From Bergeyella porcorum (GTDB lineage Bacteria > Bacteroidota > Bacteroidia > Flavobacteriales > Weeksellaceae), in the NCBI RefSeq assembly GCF_042427575.1, contig NZ_JBHMFD010000031.1:1-38481 (forward strand): a DNA stretch of 38,481 nucleotides. Direction: 5' to 3'. This document shows positions 17,368 through 24,435 of this stretch, piece after piece (positions within the stretch are counted from its first letter, which is position 1; every line of letters starts with the position of its first letter). The notes beneath the pieces were generated by a model, which ran no database searches, was not told where the DNA came from, and saw nothing but the letters and a program-made list of their open reading frames with translations. Made by a program: the position numbers and the translations under genes.

Positions 17368-17408
17368 AAAATAAATAGGCTAGTAGTACATACTAACCTA
17401 TTTATTTT
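17368..17408. terminator. Bidirectional terminator between recombinase and 405-aa gene
   Basis: AAAATAAATAGG / CCTATTTATTTT outer arms (12 bp) and TAGTA/TACTA inner arms around a GTACA loop. It overlaps the stop of the minus-strand gene and follows the recombinase stop by 26 bases. Confidence 0.8.
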
Positions 17409-18624
17409 ACCTCTTAAGAATAAGAACATCCGATATAATTTCTCTTAACTTAGATTTCATATCATAGTCTATATCTAATAATTCTGCTTTACCACAAAGA
17501 TTTATCAATTTAGCCATATTATCTATAACTCCACTTTGAGAAGGCTTAAATAATTCTTTCAGCTCTTGACATTCTTTTAGAATTTTGCTACTAATTATTT
17601 TTTGTCCTATTACGCTTCTTAATCCCTCTGGCTTTTTAGTGCTAATTATCTTCTCAAAATCCTTTTCAAAATCTTCTGTGGATAAAAACTCATTATTTAT
17701 ACTTAACATTCGCTGGTGTAAAACAGGCATAGACGCCCCGTGTGCCACAGATACCGATAGTTTATTTACTTCTTTTCTTTTAGGAACTTGTATACTAATA
17801 TTGTTCGCGTCTTTAACCTTTGGAATAAGTACAATCTGTTTCTCTATCTTAAATGATTTTGAAGCTAAATCATTATTCTCCATATGAATTGCAGATTTAA
17901 TATATCCAACATCTCCTAATTCTCTTTCTATACCGTGAGATATTGTCATTGAAATTTTTGATTCATTCAAGTTTAAAGCTTCTATACTGAATTTGTTATC
18001 CTTTATGTTATTAAGCAACAAAATAGTATATACAAACGTAAAAGCTGTCCCATATTCTTTATACTGGTCTGAACTTATAGAACGAACATACCATAAATTA
18101 TCTTTCGATTTCAATAGCTTAAACACTCTCTCCTTAGTTTGCCCTTTATCTTTTAACCATATTTGATTAATTAGCTTTAATTCTTTATTTAACCCATTCT
18201 TTTTAAGATAGTTTATATGTGCAGATAATTTCCATTCTTCATAAAATTTATCTTTTGTATCATATATTGCTGTGGCATGTACATCTGAATATTTTCCATC
18301 TCTACTATTAATTTCAAAAATCATATCTTTTATATTGGCATCTATTCTCTCATTCTGCTCTAGTAAAAAATATGTTGAAACTTCATTATTACTTAACTTT
18401 ACCCTTTTATATTCATACTTATTTACCCATTTCTGAACATACTGATACGCAATATCAATATTTTTCATATCAATATAAAACTCTTCTCCATCCCGATTAA
18501 ATTTATCCGTAATGAATGATATTTGCTCTTCATCTTTAATTAATGAAATAAGCTTTGTATAAGAAATAATATTTGAAGATTCCTGTCTAAAATTAGCAGT
18601 TTCAGTTAAAAATTTGTTTTTCAT
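17407..18624 (-). CDS. Unknown 405-aa cytoplasmic protein (possibly DUF932-like)
   Basis: 405 aa, no signal peptide or membrane segment. I do not recognise the family with confidence. A central stretch, LWYVRSISSDQYKEYGTAFTFVYTILL, then ISHGIERELGDVGYIKSAIHMEN, is faintly like the R-A-x-L-S-D-R-Y and S-E-x-G elements of plasmid/phage DUF932 proteins. The C-terminal third is helical. It is flanked by terminators, so it is monocistronic. Its position between a recombinase and toxin-antitoxin genes suggests an accessory plasmid function; defence cannot be excluded. ATG at 18624 chosen; no recognisable promoter upstream. Confidence 0.6.
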   Translation of the reverse strand: MKNKFLTETANFRQESSNIISYTKLISLIKDEEQISFITDKFNRDGEEFYIDMKNIDIAYQYVQKWVNKYEYKRVKLSNNEVSTYFLLEQNERIDANIKDMIFEINSRDGKYSDVHATAIYDTKDKFYEEWKLSAHINYLKKNGLNKELKLINQIWLKDKGQTKERVFKLLKSKDNLWYVRSISSDQYKEYGTAFTFVYTILLLNNIKDNKFSIEALNLNESKISMTISHGIERELGDVGYIKSAIHMENNDLASKSFKIEKQIVLIPKVKDANNISIQVPKRKEVNKLSVSVAHGASMPVLHQRMLSINNEFLSTEDFEKDFEKIISTKKPEGLRSVIGQKIISSKILKECQELKELFKPSQSGVIDNMAKLINLCGKAELLDIDYDMKSKLREIISDVLILKR

Positions 18625-18650
18625 TATATTTTGTATTATGATTAAACTTA

Positions 18651-18678
18651 AAAACGAGAGCCGTTAAAGGTCGCTCTC
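18651..18678 (-). terminator. Terminator after the 43-aa gene
   Basis: On the minus strand, GAGAGC ... GCTCTC arms (18678-18673 and 18661-18656) with an 11-base loop, followed by GTTTTTAAG. It separates the 43-aa gene from the 405-aa gene. Confidence 0.6.
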
Positions 18679-18696
18679 ACACCTAACTCGCTAAAA

Positions 18697-18828
18697 TTAC
18701 TTCTTTCTTTTCTCTTTTTGAGACAAAGCACTCCCTGCCACAGATTTAGCAGATTGAGAGTATCTATTATCTTTAAGAATTTTTGAAGCAATTTTAGCCA
18801 CTTTTGAACTTGTAGCTTTACTTTTCAT
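18697..18828 (-). CDS. 43-aa basic small protein ending in an AGSALSQ-type tail
   Basis: An ATG at 18828 opens a 43-codon frame: MKSKATSSKVAKIASKILKD..., then SAKSVAGSALSQKEKRKK. I recall small proteins with the pattern ATSSKVA..ASK.L......K..AGSALSQ from many unrelated bacteria, usually in accessory DNA and without known function; this matches it closely. It is very basic and helix-prone, so DNA or RNA binding is possible. A terminator follows it. Its own promoter is unclear; upstream is ATTACTGTAAGTAAT, an imperfect dyad at about 18867-18881. Confidence 0.75.
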   Translation of the reverse strand: MKSKATSSKVAKIASKILKDNRYSQSAKSVAGSALSQKEKRKK

Positions 18829-18982
18829 ATTCTAAAAAATATTTGATTTGATTACTTTATTACTGTAAGTAATTATAACAGTGAAGATTATCACATACTT
18901 TGAAATGCATATAACATAAGAAACATGTAAAAAAGACATATTTTATTAGTATTTTCTACATTCATTTTATATTTTTGCAAAA

Positions 18983-19080
18983 CAAAGCAGGATGCTTGGT
19001 AATCTTCAGATACCAAGTCATCTCTTTTGTAAAGCTTAAAGAAGTACGAGACCCTAGGAAAGTTGCGGACTTCTTTTTTT
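18983..19080 (+). ncRNA. Candidate ~100-nt small RNA
   Basis: A -7 element TATTTTTG lies at 18970-18977 (no good -33). Downstream are a 7-bp hairpin CTTGGTA/TACCAAG (18995-19001 with 19011-19017) and a terminator-like hairpin AAAGAAGT/ACTTCTTT (19038-19045 with 19069-19076) running into TTTTTTT. No start codon with a sensible frame lies inside. It ends 4 bases from the stop of the converging HTH-ImmA gene, so the hairpin may also serve that gene. Confidence 0.5.
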
Positions 19081-19083
19081 ATT

Positions 19084-20154
19084 TTATAGATTATTTACTA
19101 CTAATTTTAATTTCGATTCTTTTTTTTCTATAATAGCTCCAAATAATTGCTCCTTTACACTTTCATCTATTCCTATATTATTTAAAAATGAAAAATTATT
19201 TTCATTCGTGGACATCTCAATCATCCTTTTCAGTAGAATGGGAGAAGAAAGTTCAAATTCATAAGGTTCTTTTTTTCTATATTTAGAAATCCACAACATA
19301 CATTTTTTATACCAATCCTCATTAATATTACCTATTTCTTTTGCCCTATAAAGTATCGCAGCGGCAGACATTTTCCACTCAGATTTTAATTGAAACAACT
19401 TCTCAAGCTTAAACCCTTTAAATTCAGATTTCACTTCGTTTTTAGGAGCAAGAAATGCAGAGGCAAACTTATTTGCTTCATTTTCTATATTTCTATCTGG
19501 ATTAATGATGTAATCAAAATGCATTACCAAATGTCCCAACTCGTGAGCAATCGTAAATACTTTTCTAGAATTTGGAATTTTATTATTAATAAAAATAATC
19601 GGAACTCCATCTACATAGGTACTTACTCCATCAAATTTATTGCTACTCTCCTGAATAAAGTCATACTCAAAAAAATGAATAATTACTCCGTTTTTTTCTA
19701 ATAGTTTTACAATATCATTAATAGAACCTCGTAAATGACCTATTTTTAATCTTACTTGCTCCGCTATATATTCAAAATCAAAATTAAATTCTTCCACATC
19801 AATAGATAAAATATTATTCTGTGGAATTTCTATATCATCTAATAACTTTTTTATAACTCCTGAAACTATCGTCAGCCTTGCCTCAAATTTAGATACAACG
19901 CCCTTGCTAGTAGATGCCAACTTCCTATAATACAGTTGTTGTGATGGGATAATAAATTGATTCAAGAAAAAATTTTCTTTAAAATCTTCTTTCATATAAC
20001 TTAGTAAAGTTTCATCAATTTCTTTTTCCCCATTCTCTAATTGACTTAGCTTTGATTGAGTCATATTTAGTTTTTTTGCAAACGCTGATTGACTCAATCC
20101 ATAATAGTTCCTCACTAATTTTAGAGTTTCACTATTAAATTCTGATTGTCTCAT
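19084..20154 (-). CDS. HTH plus ImmA/IrrE metallopeptidase antitoxin
   Basis: 356 aa. Residues ~10-50 are an Xre HTH (YYGLSQSAFAKKLNMTQSKLSQLENGEKEI). Residues ~120-260 are a COG2856 ImmA/IrrE zinc peptidase with H204-E205-x2-H208 (FTIAHELGHLVMH) and a third ligand in NIENEANKFASAFLAP. Catalytic residues are intact. It follows a 209-aa gene by 51 bases on the same strand. Toxin-first pairs with such HTH-peptidase antitoxins are known (RosmerTA-like, by my recollection), and the peptidase or HTH would control the partner. An SOS or phage-type regulator is the alternative. Confidence 0.82.
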   Translation of the reverse strand: MRQSEFNSETLKLVRNYYGLSQSAFAKKLNMTQSKLSQLENGEKEIDETLLSYMKEDFKENFFLNQFIIPSQQLYYRKLASTSKGVVSKFEARLTIVSGVIKKLLDDIEIPQNNILSIDVEEFNFDFEYIAEQVRLKIGHLRGSINDIVKLLEKNGVIIHFFEYDFIQESSNKFDGVSTYVDGVPIIFINNKIPNSRKVFTIAHELGHLVMHFDYIINPDRNIENEANKFASAFLAPKNEVKSEFKGFKLEKLFQLKSEWKMSAAAILYRAKEIGNINEDWYKKCMLWISKYRKKEPYEFELSSPILLKRMIEMSTNENNFSFLNNIGIDESVKEQLFGAIIEKKESKLKLVVNNL

Positions 20155-20205
20155 TTTCTTATTTTTTATAAAAAATGCTTCTGTAAGGAGATATTAACTC
20201 AGTTG

Positions 20206-20835
20206 TTAAACGACTTTTTTCTTATTTTTTGCGTAATTATTCTTAATCACCAATTTTATTCCCTCTTTCTTAAAGAATATCTCTCTTAAATCCAAACTAA
20301 ATGCTACCTCATTATTCTCATAACGAACACATTTAATACTCAATTCTCTATTTTTAGGCAAATGGTAACCAAAGTAATAAATAGGAGGTTGTTTTATTAT
20401 TCCTCTTTTTGTAAGAATTTCAACCACTTTTTTATTCATAAACACTGGATCACCCGACATCACATTCCTATGTCTTTTAGAATCTCTATTACCTATTTTA
20501 TCCCTTTCATCAATTGCCTTGAAACAGAATAAAACTTTATTATCTAATAAGAAATAGACCATATTACTTGCAGTAAAACGGAATATCCTTGTAGACATAT
20601 TAAAGTCTGCTTCTGTTTTTTTGCAAAATTCCGCCACAATCATAGAATGATATTTATCCGATACAGAACTTTTTCTCAAAAATTCGTACGGATTATTAGC
20701 AATATAATCCCTTGATTTTTTGTATCCATCCCTAATGCTTTCATAAGCATTCGACAATACTTTTTGACAGTCTATCTCCTCAAGATATTTGTCAAAAAGA
20801 TTTTTTTTGTTATTTTTGTATATATTTTTCTTCAT
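20206..20835 (-). CDS. Unknown 209-aa protein paired with the ImmA/IrrE gene (candidate toxin)
   Basis: 209 aa, basic, no signal or membrane segment. Visible features: a central segment FRFTASNMVYFLLDNKVLFCFKAIDERDKIGNRDSKRHRNVMSG, a predicted beta/alpha core, and a Lys-rich tail. No family recognised with certainty. It is first in a two-gene unit with the HTH-ImmA protein, behind a strong promoter with a 12-bp-arm palindrome at the transcript start, as expected for an autoregulated toxin-antitoxin pair. Toxin function is inferred from this arrangement only. Confidence 0.6.
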   Translation of the reverse strand: MKKNIYKNNKKNLFDKYLEEIDCQKVLSNAYESIRDGYKKSRDYIANNPYEFLRKSSVSDKYHSMIVAEFCKKTEADFNMSTRIFRFTASNMVYFLLDNKVLFCFKAIDERDKIGNRDSKRHRNVMSGDPVFMNKKVVEILTKRGIIKQPPIYYFGYHLPKNRELSIKCVRYENNEVAFSLDLREIFFKKEGIKLVIKNNYAKNKKKVV

Positions 20836-20863
20836 ATTTATTACTTATTTTATGAGAAAAATC

Positions 20864-20881
20864 CCTTACAAAAGCATTTTT
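20864..20881 (+). repeat. Inverted repeat copy 1 (partner at 20171-20188)
   Basis: CCTTACAAAAGCATTTTT here is matched, with one mismatch, by the reverse complement of AAAAATGCTTCTGTAAGG at 20171-20188. The pair flanks the 209-aa gene. Each copy sits in the leader region of one of the two minus-strand genes. Confidence 0.75.
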
Positions 20882-20882
20882 A

Positions 20883-20947
20883 AATAACTTCTTGTTGCCG
20901 CAAGAAGTTATTTTGCAAATATACTAAAAAAACAATTACTACACAAA
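20883..20947 (-). promoter_or_regulatory. Promoter and operator of the 209-aa/ImmA pair
   Basis: Minus strand: TTTG (20947-20944), 20-base spacer, TATATTTG (20923-20916). A perfect palindrome AATAACTTCTTG-N6-CAAGAAGTTATT (20883-20912) covers the expected transcript start. This is probably the binding site of the HTH antitoxin. The rest of 20948-21124 is AT-rich with nothing else recognisable. Confidence 0.78.
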
Positions 20948-21124
20948 AATATAAAATTTTATTTTATTTTTATATTTAAATACATTTTAGTTTTATAGTT
21001 TTTATTATATTCAAAAGAGGTTTTTCTCTGGGTTAGAAATATTAGGAAAACATTAACTATTTATTAGATAATGTATCTCATCCATTTTTAATTTATATTA
21101 TACTAATGAATGTGTATAATATTT

Positions 21125-22218
21125 TCACACATCCAGCTCATAATTAGTACTTCTTCCTCCTTCTTGTTCTTGTCGCAAGATGCCTTTTTCTATCAAATCC
21201 TTAATGTCTCTTAGAGCGGTATCCGCAGAAACTTTGGTGATTTTTGCCCATTTAGAAGTTTTTAATTTCCCATCAAAACCATCTAACAGCTTGTTTAACA
21301 TTAATCTCTGCCTTTCATTGATGGATATTTGCTCGTATTTTTTCCAAAACTCGGATTTAAAGACAACTTTTTCCAAAGATTTTTCGGTTTGATGTAAGGC
21401 ATTTTTCAAGCAGCCAAAAAACCAAACAATCCATTCTGTAATATCGCCTGTGCTATGTTGCACTTTTTTCAAAACTTCATAATATTCCTTTTTTTGCACT
21501 AAAATTTGGCTAGATACGCTATAAAATCGGTTATTGCTCTTATCTGCTCGGCTTAGTAATAAATCCGTTATTGCTCTAGCAATTCTTCCATTCCCATCAT
21601 CAAAAGGGTGAATGATAATGAACCAAAAGTGAGCAATCGCAGCCTTCAAAACTAAATCCAAATTTTCATTATCATTGAGCCAATCCAAAAAAATATCCAT
21701 TTCTTGTTCAAGATTCTGAGCAGGAATTGCCTCATAATGGATTTTTTCTTTACCCATTGCACCAGACACTATTTGCATTTCTCCCGTTCGCCATTGCCCC
21801 ACTTCTATTTTATAAATCCCGCTCCAACCCGTAGAAAAAGGCAAGAATGCCAACCGAATAATCTCTCTTTACTCAATGGCAAAAGGTAATTTTGCGTCGC
21901 ATCCAGAATCATTTCTACCATGCCTTCCACATTTCTATTGATGCTATCCAGCCCTCCTATCTCTATTCCTAAATGCCGAGCAACAGAGGAACGAACTTGG
22001 TCATAATTAAGCTCTTCTCCCTCTATTTCAGATGATTTCACTACATCTAAGGTCAAGTTAGACAAATTAGATTCCTCTCGTAATGAAAAACCTAAGGATT
22101 GTACCTGTGCATAAATTTTGCCCTGTAAGAACCTAATCTCTCCAAGCAATAAAATTATTTTATCACTATCCCAAGAAAAATTTGTCCAGTCTTTATTTTG
22201 GTAAATATACTTTGCCAT
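21125..22218 (-). pseudogene. Fic-family AMPylator with DUF4172 N-terminus, frameshifted
   Basis: Two overlapping frames together make one ~360-aa Fic protein. The 5' part begins MAKYIYQNKDWTNFSWD (ATG 22218; GTG 22245 and ATG 22227 are alternatives), typical of DUF4172. It carries the inhibitory motif SSEIEGEEL and ends out of frame after FGWHSCLF. The 3' part resumes at STGWSGIYKIEVGQWR and contains the active site HPFDDGNGRIAR and a C-terminal winged helix. The break is a -1 shift at a CTTTTTC run near 21845; one lost T restores a single frame. As read, the 5' product keeps only the inhibitory motif and is inactive. A sequencing indel is possible. Confidence 0.8.
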
Positions 22219-22248
22219 CCAAATCATTTTATGCAACAAATACACAAG

Positions 22249-22276
22249 TTATTCTCCGCAAAAATGCGGAGAATAA
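22249..22276. promoter_or_regulatory. Dyad upstream of the first Fic gene
   Basis: TTATTCTCCGCA-AAAA-TGCGGAGAATAA, 12-bp arms, directly upstream of the Fic start. Its core and the following AATAAA..TTTTATTTA.CGCAA (to about 22294) match the sequence upstream of the second Fic gene. Confidence 0.75.
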
Positions 22277-22362
22277 AAATTTTATTTAACGCAAGATTAT
22301 ATAAAATAAATATGCACAAATGAATGTACAATACTATATTCTTTTTTAATTTTCATAACTTT

Positions 22363-23322
22363 TTATTTCTCAAACCAATATTCCACTAGCCTTTGCTCTC
22401 CCTCTTTATTCAAAATTCCTTGCTCTACCGCCCACTTCAAATCTCTACTTGCCGTAGGAGCAGAAATGGTCTTAAAATTCTGCAAATAATCCTTTCGACT
22501 AAACTTTTTAGAACCTATTTTTTCTCGGAATAGAGCAATTCTATCCTCCACTTTCAAGGTTTTATTCTGAGAACTTAGCAAATCTTCCAACGCCTCCAAT
22601 ATAATTTCCAACATAAATTCTAAAAAAGGCGTAGAGCTTCCCATTTTATCAGATTCTGAGAGCTTTGCATAATACATTTCTTGCCTTTGTTTTATCAAAA
22701 TTTCTATCGGAAGAAACTCAAAAACAGAGTATTGTTGCATTAGAATAAGCGTTTGCCAGAGCCTCCCCATTCTCCCATTACCATCCAAAAATGGGTGGAT
22801 AAACTCAAATTCATAATGAAAAACACAACTTTTTATCAAAATCAAATCTTTATCGTTTTTCAAATACGAAAAAAGGTCTTTCATCAGTCCATTTACCATC
22901 CCTCCACTTGGGGCAATATGCTCTATTTGAGAACCTTTTACAATGCCTACATTAGTAGTTCTAAATTTCCCAGCATTCGGAATTAATCCATTCATCAGAA
23001 TTTGATGGGCTTTCTCCATATCCTTTATTTTCAAAGGATTAAATTGTTTCAAGTCATCATAAGCTTTTATAGCATTCTGAACCTCCAAAATATCTTTCTG
23101 GGGAGCAATTACTCGTTTATTTTCCAAAATTGCCGTGATTTGGTCTTCTGTGAGCGTATTTCCTTCAATTTCTAATGAAGATTGTATCGTTTTGATACGA
23201 TTTCTCTTCCTTAGTTCAGTAGCTGGTTTATAAAGATGATTGGCATTGATTTCCCCTATTTTCTCTGAAATAGAAGTGATTAATGTTAATACTTTACTGG
23301 TAATCTCGTATGGTGGTTTCAT
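22363..23322 (-). CDS. Fic-family adenylyltransferase
   Basis: I chose ATG 23322 (MKPPYEITSKV) over the TTG at 23349, which sits inside the promoter. 319 aa. It has the inhibitory motif SSLEIEGN (residues ~48-55, [ST]xxxE[GN] type, class II), the complete Fic active site HPFLDGNGRMGR (His 176), the flap region, and a C-terminal winged-helix segment (FSRKDYLQNFKTISAPTASRDLKWAVEQG). It should AMPylate a target protein under control of its own inhibitory helix. The C-terminal HTH may bind the dyads upstream and autoregulate. No separate antitoxin is needed in this class. Confidence 0.88.
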   Translation of the reverse strand: MKPPYEITSKVLTLITSISEKIGEINANHLYKPATELRKRNRIKTIQSSLEIEGNTLTEDQITAILENKRVIAPQKDILEVQNAIKAYDDLKQFNPLKIKDMEKAHQILMNGLIPNAGKFRTTNVGIVKGSQIEHIAPSGGMVNGLMKDLFSYLKNDKDLILIKSCVFHYEFEFIHPFLDGNGRMGRLWQTLILMQQYSVFEFLPIEILIKQRQEMYYAKLSESDKMGSSTPFLEFMLEIILEALEDLLSSQNKTLKVEDRIALFREKIGSKKFSRKDYLQNFKTISAPTASRDLKWAVEQGILNKEGEQRLVEYWFEK

Positions 23323-23334
23323 TTTGAAAATATC

Positions 23335-23376
23335 ATTTGATAGTATCAAATATAATGTTTTTTCTGATTCTGCAAA
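23335..23376 (-). promoter_or_regulatory. Promoter and operator of the second Fic gene
   Basis: Minus strand: TTTG (23376-23373), 18-base spacer, TATATTTG (23354-23347). The perfect palindrome ATTTGATA-G-TATCAAAT (23335-23351) overlaps the -7 element. Confidence 0.65.
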
Positions 23377-23378
23377 AA

Positions 23379-23406
23379 TGCGGTAAATAAAGTTTTATTT
23401 ACCGCA
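23379..23406. promoter_or_regulatory. Dyad upstream of the second Fic gene
   Basis: TGCGGTAAATAAA-GT-TTTATTTACCGCA, 13-bp perfect arms, next to the -33 element. It shares GCAAAAATGCGG and TTTTATTTA.CGCAA with the dyad region at 22257-22294. Confidence 0.8.
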
Positions 23407-23412
23407 AATGAT

Positions 23413-23628
23413 TTAGTACAAAAATCCAAACAACCATAACGGAATTGCTCTCCCCACAGGTTGGATAATATCATCTTTTACAAGCCAAGATTTTTCTACT
23501 TCTTTTATTTGGGTAGTAGTTCTATTTTTCCCTCCAATCTCAAAAGTGTATTTATTATCTACCAAAAAATCAGCTTCTTTGGACTGAACAATTTGATGTA
23601 ATCCTGCTAATTGATTATAAAAAAACAA
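23413..23628 (-). pseudogene. C-terminal remnant of an AAA/archaeal-type ATPase
   Basis: About 71 residues: FFYNQLAGLHQIVQSKEADF, LVDNKYTFEIGGKNRTTTQI, VKDDI and terminal IPLWLFGFLY. To my recollection these are the last residues of a Bacteroidota ATPase (ATP-binding protein with a DUF4143-like tail) that is normally about 380 aa. No Walker motifs remain, and a stop precedes the fragment within four codons. This is a deletion remnant, not a gene. Confidence 0.65.
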
Positions 23629-23632
23629 CTTT

Positions 23633-23767
23633 TTACCCTATACCACAAATCATATTCAAAATATCAAGGTAGTGGTTTCCTCTTGTACTCTTCCCTTCAG
23701 TATCTAAAGTATACTGTTAGATATAGCCCAAGGCAAATATTGGATATTCCTTATACCATTCAAACAG
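23633..23767 (-). pseudogene. Degenerate coding remnant abutting the ATPase fragment
   Basis: One minus-strand frame reads LFEWYKEYPIFALGYI, a stop, then QYTLDTEGKSTRGNHYLD and ILNMICGIG, a stop. It looks like protein sequence broken by an in-frame stop; I cannot name the family. The remaining sequence to 24042 is noncoding apart from a TATATTTG at 23904-23911. Confidence 0.35.
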
Positions 23768-24042
23768 CCTTTATTCAGTCAATAGGAGGGATAACTGTTT
23801 CTTTCAAAAATAGAAAATTTCTCTAATTTCTGATTAATCTGTTGTAATTGTAGTGATTTCACTTTTATAAAAGTAATAATATAATTTGACAAATGAAAAT
23901 GTTTATATTTGCAAATGCCCCATTCATCAAATAGCAGTACATCATTTCATAATACTGTTTAATAATTAAATAAAATATAAATAGCAATTCATATTATGTA
24001 TTTAACAAATATAACATTTACAAGAAAAATATTTAAATAAAA

Positions 24043-24291
24043 ATGATAAGATTACGAAGAATAAAACATAATAAGAGAAGAAAAGGTATCAATAGCATAT
24101 TGGTAGCAATAGACCACTGGAATACCAAACAGATTGAAATTACATTATACACCAAAAATATGGTCTTCAAAAATAATTATTTTGATTACATACCAAAACT
24201 TCACCAGCATCTTCTTTATAGAAACGGAACAATGAAAGAGAAACGCAAGGTATTCTCTGAACAAATAAATTCTATTCTTGGTAACCCATAG
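24043..24291 (+). CDS. Small basic hypothetical protein
   Basis: 82 aa, starting MIRLRRIKHNKRRKGINS, strongly basic, with a mixed alpha/beta middle (ILVAIDHWNTKQIEITLYTK). No family recognised. A -7 element TATATTTG (23904-23911) with a TTTG only 15 bases upstream lies ~130 bases before it. It converges with the relaxase gene. Being isolated and short, it may be spurious; the ATG and the amino-acid composition favour a real gene slightly. Confidence 0.45.
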   Translation: MIRLRRIKHNKRRKGINSILVAIDHWNTKQIEITLYTKNMVFKNNYFDYIPKLHQHLLYRNGTMKEKRKVFSEQINSILGNP

Positions 24292-24435
24292 AACACCAAA
24301 ATAATCATAAGATTTTGGATTCCCCCTTTTACAGCTACCTAATGCTATTCAATCTTCTATTCACTAAAAAAGTAATTTTCGTTTTTGTCTCGTATTTTTC
24401 ACAGTAGTTCCCACCCTCATTAAAATGTCTAGAAA

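Noticed and set aside
18983..19080. Retron msr/msd RNA
   Set aside because: No reverse transcriptase gene in the neighbourhood.
21805..21853. Programmed -1 frameshift in the Fic gene
   Set aside because: The CTTTTTC run is not a full X-XXY-YYZ slippery site and no downstream structure is evident; a simple indel is more likely.
23611..23826. Plus-strand 71-aa frame
   Set aside because: It mirrors the degenerate minus-strand coding remnant and part of the ATPase fragment; composition and lack of start signal argue against a gene.
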